Made by a program: the position numbers and the translations under genes. This document shows positions 55,196 to 64,000 of a DNA stretch of 64,000 bases, piece by piece; the first letter of the stretch is position 1; every line of letters starts with the position of its first letter. This DNA is from Serpula lacrymans var. lacrymans S7.9 (lineage: Eukaryota > Basidiomycota > Agaricomycetes > Boletales > Serpulaceae). The stretch covers positions 2,252,907 through 2,316,906 of the forward strand of contig NW_006763296.1 of assembly GCF_000218685.1 (NCBI RefSeq). Reading direction: 5' to 3'. The notes under the pieces were generated by a model that was not told where the DNA came from, did no database searches, and saw only the letters and a program-made list of their open reading frames with translations.

Positions 55196-55898
55196 TGTAC
55201 AAGTAGTAGTTCAACGTGCTTTGCTTTAGAAGAGGGCGTCTTTGAAGTAGTGCGTTACCCACGTTTGAGTACCACGTTATGCACAAATCGTGGCATGATC
55301 ACGTCTTTAGCCTAACAGGGGCATCTAAATCCTCCTCTCCTCCTAATTAGATTAAGGGAGCAGGTCTTAAATCGGGCATGCGGTTGCACATCACTCTTAT
55401 CAGAAATATCAACTAAAGGTTCTAGTACATATCCAAAATGAAACTCACCATTTCGACAGTGGAAGTAAGTATAAGTTGAACATTCCTGCATACAGTATCG
55501 AAATTTCTGCGCCTATCAAACAGCCACGTTGAATGTATGATCGTAGAAACTTTGTACCCATTCATTTCAATGAGAGTCTGCGATACATAATGAACCCGGT
55601 GAACTGCCAAAAGCGCGTTGACGTGAAACTTTACCTTGCAGTCCGCATCTCTGATAGCTCAAAGGTTAAGCCTCACCCGACAACTGTGTACGCATCTAAT
55701 GAGTGGATATTGTCAAGGGATTTCTGTTGCGTCGCAGAACAAAAATCACCACACGTGATGAGCGCGTTCAGCCTTGTTTGTATTTCTTTGTTTTGTCCGT
55801 GGCAGTATTGTGAGTCTCTGGCTACCATCCCAAAGTCTGTAGCACCGCTCATCTTTTTCTATGTCATCGTATCTTATTAACTAAAGTGGATATTACAT
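55196..55898. promoter_or_regulatory. Divergent promoter region between DUF4139 gene and PIF1
   Basis: About 700 bp separates the two start codons. I see no distinct regulatory motif; the short plus frame at 55,533-55,880 is not supported as a gene. Confidence 0.4.
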
Positions 55899-58115
55899 AT
55901 GGCGACTAAGCAACCCCTGAAGTCTACCACTACCAACACCAAGAAAAGGAAGTCTGGCGATAACCTCCCTCAGAAATCATCAAAGCAACCAAGAAAAACT
56001 CTCGAGTCATACTTTACACCTCGCGTGTCAATCAGTGCCGGAACAGACAAGAAAACGCACATCGCACAACTGAGCGACGAGCAGAATGCTGTATTGCGAA
56101 TGGTAGTCGACGAAGGAAAGAACGTGTTCTTTACTGGTTCAGCAGGCGCGCATGTCTCACCAATGCTCGCATGACTTTCTAGCTCATTAGAATAGAAACA
56201 TAACAGGAACTGGGAAATCTCTTTTGCTTCGAGCAATAATATCTGCGCTCCGTAAGAAGCATGCGAATAAGCCAGACGTCGTATCTGTTACAGCAAGTAC
56301 AGGCATGGCGGCGTCAAACATCGGCGGTCAGTCATCTTGCACAATGCCTTCATTCAGCCTCTAGAATACTTTTTATAAAAAGGCATGACAATACATTCAT
56401 GGGGTGCAGTAACACCTGGAAACCATAATATCGACACTCAGATAAGTTGTATCAAGGTATGCAAACCGGCCCTGCAGCGGTGGAAAAATACAAAAGTTCT
56501 TGTCATCGACGAAGGTATATCTTTTGTCTAGTTCATTCAGTCACAAAATAATCTAATACCATAAACCTGAAAAGTATCCATGGTCGATGGTCCCCTTCTC
56601 GACACTCTCACTGCTTTGGCCGACCGGCTCCGCAAGAAAACAGACAAACCATTCGGTGGGATTCAGGTGATATAATTGCGCACTTCATAACGCCAATCAT
56701 TTTGACGCACATCCCAGCTTGTGGTGACAGGTGATTTTTTTCAGCTACCCCCAGTTTCGAAAGGCCAACCCGCCATTTTCGCATTTGAAAGTGGTGCATG
56801 GAAAACGTGTATAGACCACACCGTTAATCTCACACGAGTTTTCAGACAGAAAGATAATCGTCAGTATATCTGCACCCTCTCCATCGCGTTCTACTCACCA
56901 GACTGTACATTTGCAATGTTCAGATTTTATATCCGTTTTAAATGAAATGCGCCAAGGCACTATCTCCCCAGGTGCAATATCTACTTTCAAGTCCCTTTGT
57001 CGGCAACTACCTCCCCCTCCGCCATCTATGCCCAACATCCTGCCCACAGAACTCTTCCCGCTTCGGCGGGAAGTCTCAGACGCTAACTCTGCACGTCTCC
57101 GAGCACTTCCTCATTCACTACATGTTTTTGACTCTCACGACACGTTCCCGGGATTATCCTCTTCCTCGTCTGCTAGCAATACGAAAACGAAACCAGTTTC
57201 CTCGAGTACTCAGCATAAACACGAGGGGTTACTTTCTGGCATTCTAGCGGAGAAGAGGCTTGAGCTGAAACGAGGAGCACAGGTCATGCTTGTCAAGAAT
57301 GTGGATGAAATTCTCGTGAATGGATGTGTTGGAAGAGTCGTAGGATTTTGGACGTACAGAGAGGTCTGTGTTGCGAATGGCAATCAGAAGGTTGGATCCG
57401 GTAGTGCTCTGAAGACAACTGGAGCTGTGAGGAATGTGAAGTTAGACTTGAACGGAGAGTTGGTCACTACCTCGGGGAAGGAAAACGCGCCAGAAAACAA
57501 AGAGAATGTCCCAGGAGACAAGGTGCCTTCCAAAGCAAAGCCAAAAATGAACCCCAAGGACGAGGAAAGGTTTCCGGTTATCGAATTTCCAACTCCTGAA
57601 GGAGGTAAAGAAGCAGTCCTATTAATGAGGGATGAATTCAGAGTAGAGGACTCTGAGGGAAAACTACTAGCACGAAGGATGCAGGTGAGCTGGTTTATAT
57701 ACTAATTCGTCTATGTTTCTCAAAGGTGTGCTTTATATCTATTTAGGTTCCCTTAATTTTGGCTTGGGCCATGTCGATACACAAAAGTCAAGGCCAGACT
57801 ATCCAGCGAGTCAAGGTCGATCTTGGAAAAGTCTTTGAGAAAGGTAATAGCCCAGTGGCTGTATATACACGCATACACTGATGGCTATTAATTACGAACT
57901 AAATTCTAGGTCAAAGTTACGTTGCACTCTCGCGGGCAGCATCTTTGGAAGGCCTACAAGTCCTTAGGTTTGATCCCAGGAAGGTCCGTCATTCATCGGA
58001 GGACCGACTTTTTTCAATGCGCTGCGTTTAACTTGCTGTCTAATAGGTTATGGCACATCCGAAGGTTATCGAGTGGAGTAAAGCCTTGCTCGTTGTCAAG
58101 AAAGACACCGAATAG
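55899..58115 (+). CDS. PIF1: PIF1-family DNA helicase
   Basis: Nine exons, 1,734 nt (577 aa), in phase: 55,899-56,145, 56,207-56,326, 56,383-56,514, 56,575-56,666, 56,718-56,859, 56,924-57,684, 57,747-57,843, 57,910-57,983 and 58,047-58,115. Superfamily 1B 5'-3' helicase: Walker A GSAGTGKS (about 80-87), motif Ia [18 protein letters not shown], motif II VLVIDEVSMVD, motif [18 protein letters not shown], a motif IV-VI region with [10 protein letters not shown] and YVALSRA. Acts on G-quadruplexes, telomeres, replication forks and mitochondrial DNA. The basic N-terminus includes KTLESYF, similar to a PCNA-binding box. An acidic, Lys-rich insert (about 430-470) is low-complexity. Intron 1 begins GC rather than GT. 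Confidence 0.94.
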
Positions 58116-58360
58116 CTCAGTCGAGAATGTTTACTGAGCAGGCATTCTTTGTCAGGCTCCTGCAGTCCAGGGTTATGGCCAGGTTAAAATACAGTTGAGT
58201 GTTCAACGCGGCAGATAAATTATCAGTAATATTATGGTCTGATAGAAGTACGCTAGGAAAAATGTAATGATACTTTTGTCGTAATACTGTAGTGCCAATC
58301 CACGCCAACTAACTGTTCATTCGTTGCCCGCCAATTACAGGGCTCTTGGGTTCGGTTGTA

Positions 58361-58720
58361 TTAACAATTTCGTCTTTGGGAGCATCGTTTGATAAGAAAC
58401 GACTTTAGTTGCAAGAATCTTGGGGTCTTGAATGGCGATTGGTATGTAGATCGAGATCTAGGTATATTGCTGTGAGCTGAATTGCCGATGAAATTGGAAA
58501 GACGTTTGTCCATGATGGGGGAGTAGTATTCAGTGCGATGGTTACTCCAGTGTCGAGAGCAAAAAATAGGGTAGGCTTCTTCCCTTTGTACACGTTCACC
58601 TTTGGGGATACGTTTGCCAGCAATTCTGGAGGCGATAGATATACGAACTACGGGTAGGTTTCGTGATTTCATCGATCTCAGCTTGCATGCTTCGTAGGTC
58701 CTCCTAAAGTTCAAATATCC
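58361..58720 (-). pseudogene. F-box gene remnant
   Basis: Minus-strand fragments in two frames match the N-terminal region of the F-box gene at 60.5-61.2 kb: an LRSMQAEIDE-like helix, a PELLANVS block and PPSWTNVFPISSAIQLT, corresponding to LWTNILINSSTITM. The frames are broken and the C-terminal part is absent. Confidence 0.6.
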
Positions 58721-59424
58721 TACTCAATGGACCCTGTCTGCAACACGTCTACAGTTTTTCGAATGGTTCAATATCTAATCATCCAGGAGCATGGTTTCTT
58801 GCGTTGGGTCGGTCTGCTAAGACATAGACATACCCAACATCGAGGCTATCATAGCTGTATATAGCTCGATTTACACATTGTTACTAAGTAGCGGTAAATA
58901 TCAGATTATTGATTTTAGTTATTCAAGTCATATGAAATAAATACTCACTTCGAGATACGTTGTCGGACACTAACAGGTACGAATTAATTCATATGGGCAC
59001 CAATGCCAGAACTCAAGTCGCCTCGTTGCAAACACATGAGACTTCTAAGTTGGTGCGCGACGACCACTGGGGGTGGTGCAAAATCACACATCTCAGAGCA
59101 TGTGCTATCTCATTTTCTGCAACGAGTCCGACAGGTCCGGGAAATCTTCAAGTACACCACACTCTGGAGTTCGGGCATTCACGAGCTACCATTTTCCCCC
59201 TGAGTTTATAGATCCTCAAATCAGTGTGCTTTGGTTTATTAAATAGTGTCTGATCCCTACAGCTTCAAATGCTCGATATGAACGATTTTTTCTTCTTGAT
59301 AAAACGTTGACAACACATAACGGTCAATTTGGCGTTTGCGCACAGAAACTACGTCGACATATTCAACCGATAGCGCTGGCGATAAAATTACAGGTGTACT
59401 CACTACCGCAACAAATTTTTGGGG
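58721..59424. other. Intergenic region, no gene supported
   Basis: Between the F-box remnant and the F-box gene, only short frames. Confidence 0.55.
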
Positions 59425-61209
59425 CTAATTAGTATACTCGAACTCGATTGCGTCAACGTGTTTCCCTAGCACATCCTGTACCGTGTTTTGAAAATCCGTA
59501 GATAATTCATCTCCACGACACTGAAACCTGAGCATTGATATCGGCGCCCCAGCTTTTGTCCGTGCTTGCAGTAATTGAAGCAGCATATAAAAACTAGAAT
59601 GAGGTCCCCTGAGAACCAATGTCTGGAGAGTAGGCCACAACACCTGGCTGTCAAACCTGAGATTTATTTTACGAGCCAGCGATGTCATGTCCCTCTCCGA
59701 AAAGATCACTGGATAACTTATGCCTTCAGACTGGGACCATATCGGGTCGTATTTTTCTTCGGATATCAAACATAGAGGAGGCCATTCGAAGTTTTCACTA
59801 TACGGGATTACATTGATGATAAGCGCTCGCAGCAGCATGCTGTCATGGTGCAACGTGATGGTCGTGACGCCCTTGGGTAAGGTTTCAATGAACCAGACCA
59901 GAGTGTGTGGATCTCCGATTGGAAGATTGACGGACAAGGAACATAGGGAAGTACAGAAGTTGCCAACTTGCTGGTCCAAGACTGTCCTATGTTCCAGATT
60001 CATATATTTGCACCGCTCGTCAAATTCCACATCGACATAGAATTCTTTAAGTTTCGGTGTTGATATAGACTTCAAAACTGCTATTACATCATCAGTGGTG
60101 TAACCCGAGCCCGTCAACGTCAGGAAACGAAGATTGGGCATGAATATCACGCGCATATGCTCCCCCTCGGCATGTATGAAAGGCTTACGAATAGCGAGAT
60201 GTGAAAGGGAGGGTAGACCACGCAGGATATCACTGAATTCACCATATCCATTACCCATTACGTTGAGAACTAGGGACGACAACTTGTCATAAAAGACAGG
60301 TATGTTCAGCTTCGTCGGCGATACATCAATGAATTCCAGGGATGATAAAGCTGGTGTGCCACCCTGCAGTAAAAGCAAAGGAAGCAAGCTATCACGAGGA
60401 GGAGAGTCGACTTCCATACCGAGATGCTCGAGCGACGGTGCATACGCATTGGTGAACTTCGAGAACACATCTTGTCCTGCATTGATGGTAATTCTACGCC
60501 AGCGGTCAATGCACGACAAGGCTGCAGCAACTATCCTATCCTTGACCACTGCCCCTTGCTGAGAATCCGCAGATCGATGCATGACAGAGTTGGGACCAAT
60601 AAGGTTGCCAACGGAAAGGTCGACAAATGGACCTTAGGTCCGTTAAAAGGGAAAGTATGATTGTGAAAATTGCTGAGATAGTCTGAGGGATAACTTGCAG
60701 CGGTAATCTTGACTGTGCAATCAACGCGCAAATCGAGGCCCTGACTACCAGACCTCACGATGTACACCTCTGCCATCGTAATTGTGGATGAGTTGATGAG
60801 GATGTTCGTCCACAACGATGAAGTATGTAGAGCAACGTCCCTCCAGCGTCGCGAGACATGCGATATCCAGATCTCGATATGCCCCTTCCCTTTGTGTGCC
60901 TCCTTTGCCACTTGGAATACATTTGCTAGTAATTCATCCGGGAGGCAAGAGATATACGAAGTTTGAGTATGACTCATGAGTTCATCTGCTTCAGCTCGCA
61001 AGCCTCGCAAGCCCTCCCGGATATCTTATTCTATCTAGTAGCTCCTTCTCTCTCGTCCGTAGGGCCTGCAACTCCTCTACCACTTCTCTTTCTAGTATCA
61101 CAGCAGCACTCATTTGCGCTCTGAGGTCAGCCAGAGACCGCTCGACGTCAGCATCATCGCTCGCTCTTCGCATGATACTATGACTAGAACTGATCAGCGT
61201 CTTAGCCAT
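59425..61209 (-). CDS. F-box protein with leucine-rich C-terminal region, two frame breaks
   Basis: The N-terminal coiled coil (RSLADLRAQMSAAVILER, 60,991-61,209) is followed by the F-box-like domain SCLPDELLANVFQVAKEA with ISHVSRRWRDVALHTSSLWTNI, then a long region of irregular LRR-like strands (LPSLSHLAIRKPF, MPNLRFLTLTGSGY, WPTLQTLVLRGPHSS) to the stop at 59,425. Likely a substrate receptor of an SCF ubiquitin ligase. Two one-base losses break the frame, near 61,015 (ccctccc run) and at the cccc run 60,552-60,555; restoring a base at the latter reads straight through. The full length would be about 590 residues, normal for the family. Confidence 0.8.
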
Positions 61210-61539
61210 TGGTGGAAAATGTACTTCGTGCGCTTTGTACAGGATTCGTTGACTTCAAGTGCAGGTCAGATCTGCAAGGCGCTAGAAATGAAGTAAATTC
61301 GCCACAGTTGAAGCTTTACGTTGAAGAGCGGATTGGAAAAGCGGTAGTAGTATAGCCTGATCAACCGTGACCGCCCAGTGGCAGTCGATATTTATGTAGG
61401 CTCAGAACCCAAACTTCCAATGCTCAGGCGCTGATGAGATTAGAATAGTGCGATTTGATAGAAATACACGTATTTACAATGTTGTTATAATGTCATTCAT
61501 ACTAATGATAGTCCATCACGCGGAGTAGCATTTAGCTCC

Positions 61540-64000
61540 TCAAGCATCAGACGCTGCCTTTTGCTTGCGTAGACCACCGCCGAAAGTATCTCTAATCATC
61601 CCCCGACTGATATCCGATATAGCCTTGCGACTTTCCCACAGCGGCAGGACCGATGTGATGAGTGCTGAGATAAACAACCAGATAACACAGACGATAACCC
61701 AGCCTTTGAAGAATTTTAGCGAAAAAATGTAATGGGAAAGGAACATTGGGATTGGAATTAACTGCGCTATATGTCAGTCACACGGCAAGAGAAACGGGGG
61801 TGGATCTGTCTTACGAAAACGATGATAAAGCTCATGATCAACGCAGCCCAGGTAGCGATTTTCAAAGACTTCTTTAGCATCTCGTAGTCTTCGGGTTGCT
61901 CGCTGAGTAAGTCATTCTCCTTCACAGAAGACTCCTCGGTAGTAAACTCGGCCTTTTGTTTCTCTGCGCCTGTAGGGGTTGGAGGAGCGTCTGCAACTCC
62001 TGACGAATTTGCGCGTTTATCAAGATCTCGACCCCGGGGATTGATTCTCTTAGTCTCTGACCAGTCAAAGTCGTTGTCGGGTTTGATGAGCGTAACGACG
62101 ACAGAAATAAGAGTGCCTGAACAAAATGCTCCCATATTTCCCGCCAAGTTGGGATACAAGGCACCTAGTAGAATTTATCGTGTCAGTTTTGGTGGGACTG
62201 AAGCTATTGAAAAGGAAGACCCACCCGTGCTCGCTATGGTTAGCTCTCCGTAATAAGTCTTCGCAACTACCAGCCAACCAATGATACCAACACAGAGACC
62301 GCCCAAGGCACCACTGATAGCTGCAGCACGAGTTTGCTTGCGCCATACTACAGTGAGGATGATGGGTCCAACGGCGCCCGTGAAGAGTGTACCAGAGAAA
62401 AGGTAAAGCCAGTTCAATGAGATCCCGATGCCATTCCAGAGGCAAGCCACGCAGGACATGATGATAGCCCATACACCAACCATGATATGTGAAATGCGGA
62501 TAAGAGCTTCGGGAGAAGCCTAAGAAGTCGATAGGGTTAGCGATTTCATTTCAAGAAGAAGCGAAGGAGGTGCACATCTGGTCTAAAATGGATCTGATAA
62601 ATATCGAAAGTCAAGATCGAGGACGTGGCTATCATCTCGGATGACGCTGCAGACGTGACCGCCATGAAAGAAGAATTAGCTGATAAATACAGTTTATCGT
62701 TAGCATATTTAGCGTAAAATGATCAAACTCCGGTACCATTGCTGCGGCGCCTCCGCTACTAGAAGAGTCACCACCCCAGCCGGTGCCGCAAGACCAGCAT
62801 CGGTTTGAGCCGTTGTGAGACCACCTGGATATGGAAATTTCGAATCTATAAATTATGGTTAGTCCTGGATGAGTGTAAGTAGCATAAGATGTTCCTATTT
62901 ACTATTGGCTAAGGCGACTGCTGCAAGACCCATAACGGTGGAGAACGTAAGTGGAACGGCGAACCAAGCAATACCACCCAACAAATAAGCTCGAACAGCT
63001 GTATTGGCTTTCGAGGCAATTGCTCGTTGCCAATAACCCTATGAAGTCATATGATTAGCCACCAAAAAAGGCAGAGCTACAAACTGAAGGATACCTGGTC
63101 CAAAATAACCGTGCCAAACGAACCGCTCATTTGAATTATCATGAACACCAATCCGTCTAATGATCGCTTCTCAGAAATACACTTGTGACTAGTACTAACA
63201 GCAGCACTGACTGTTTGATTTCAAAGTCAAGTACGACCCATCTTGATTGCCATTGACAGGGCGATCTATGCTGGCTTGCTGAAGGAGACGATACATACCC
63301 TCGAGACCACCAATAAGGTCGGCTTCGACGTAGGTGTAGAAGAAGAAATACAGGATGACGATCATGAGAATGAGAGTGTGAGAGTAGTCGCCTTCATCGA
63401 GGATGATCAGTTCCGTGAAACAAAGACTTGAAGAGAAAGACCCACAAAGGAACGTTGCACGCAGACCACCCAGGATGACATAAATGACAACACCGAGTGG
63501 TATGAGGAAGTTCGCTGCGTATATGTTCATCCCGGTGAAAGCGTTCACCACTGCACTACCTCCCAACAAAAGCATACTCGACACGATCAAATTTGTGACC
63601 AACGCAAACGTCGCGAATATGAAGTGCGCTGCGTTACCATAGCGAGCGTGCACGATCTCGAGGTATGTGTGACAGTACGGTGCGATCATCTTGACGCGAA
63701 CGGATAGAATCGACATCACGAAAATCTGGAGAGTAGCACCTGCCGCATAATAGTAGCCTCCGCAAAGGCCATACTCGTAGGTTACCGTCGAACTTTGTAA
63801 AAGAGTAGCTGCCCAAGTCCATGCAGACACAATGCCTGAAGATATGAGCCCAGGTTTTACGGAACGAGAAGCAGTGTTGAACTCTTCAGATGTGGCTATC
63901 TTGTAGCTTGTGTATCGGTTTTGTAAAGTCGAAAGCCCCATCATTATGACGGCAAAAACTAGGCCGATTCCGAGAACTACACCATAACCCGTCCCCTGAG
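61540..64000 (-). CDS. Urea/solute:sodium symporter, DUR3-like (N-terminus beyond window)
   Basis: Multi-exon gene running off the right edge. Exons seen: 63,446 to beyond 64,000, 63,212-63,391, 63,095-63,156, 62,903-63,038, about 62,720-62,845, then segments to the stop at 61,540. The first visible exon starts in GTGYGVVLGIGLVFAVIMMG and continues with LQNRYTSYKIATSEEFNTASRS and SGIVSAWTWAATLLQSS, hallmarks of the DUR3 branch of the SSF family. Later parts contain GYWQRAIASKANTAVRAY and about ten more membrane helices; a hydrophilic loop (61,900-62,060) precedes the last two. It imports urea, or related polyamines, at the plasma membrane. One G appears to be missing at 62,774-62,777 for the frame to reach the GGAAAM block. 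Confidence 0.88.

Overview
The window is nuclear DNA of a basidiomycete fungus, most likely an agaricomycete. Host genes carry many short GT-AG introns (about 50-80 bp), and the gene content fits: an F-box family, a DUF4470/MYND protein, an NB-ARC/TPR NLR, a multi-exon P450, and LTR elements with C-to-T decay. I cannot name the species. All exon models below were assembled by eye from splice signals, reading phase and recalled family similarity.

Layout. (1) 1-10.5 kb is a graveyard of mobile elements: a decayed transposase fragment, five copies of a ~415-bp LTR family (B), a truncated relic of a Ty3/gypsy element, and solo LTRs of that element's family (A), one interrupted by a B solo LTR. 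(2) 11,006-19,091 is a complete 8,086-bp minus-strand Ty3/gypsy chromovirus with apparently identical 696-bp LTRs and a CACAC target duplication. (3) 19.1-31 kb holds a conserved coiled-coil gene (-), an F-box gene (-), a diverged tandem duplication, a C2H2 gene (+) and a complete P450 gene (+, 13 exons, 526 aa). (4) 31.9-38.1 kb holds a broken DUF4470/MYND gene (-) and a five-exon NLR (-). (5) 38.1-45.3 kb is AT-rich and repeat-dominated, including a possible 1.8-kb inverted-repeat element. (6) 45.4-64 kb is the densest host part: POP5 (+), a KAPA synthase with a peroxisomal C-terminus (-), a coiled-coil gene (+), a DUF4140/DUF4139 gene (-), a PIF1 helicase (+), F-box genes (-) and the C-terminal part of a DUR3-type urea transporter running off the right edge (-).

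Most interesting signal. Between the predicted transcription start of the young retroelement (18,579) and the first gag ATG (16,601), about 2 kb of sense strand contains only two ATG triplets. Yet it carries three overlapping open frames, including a 382-codon frame without an internal methionine and a hydrophobic, membrane-like segment preserved in the older relic copy. The same element has an 11-nt primer-binding site complementary to the predicted 5' end of its own RNA, which points to Tf1-like self-priming. Together these suggest a chromovirus with an extra, non-AUG-initiated leader gene.

Caution. Several otherwise good host genes are each interrupted by one missing base, often in a homopolymer, which looks like long-read assembly error as much as gene decay.
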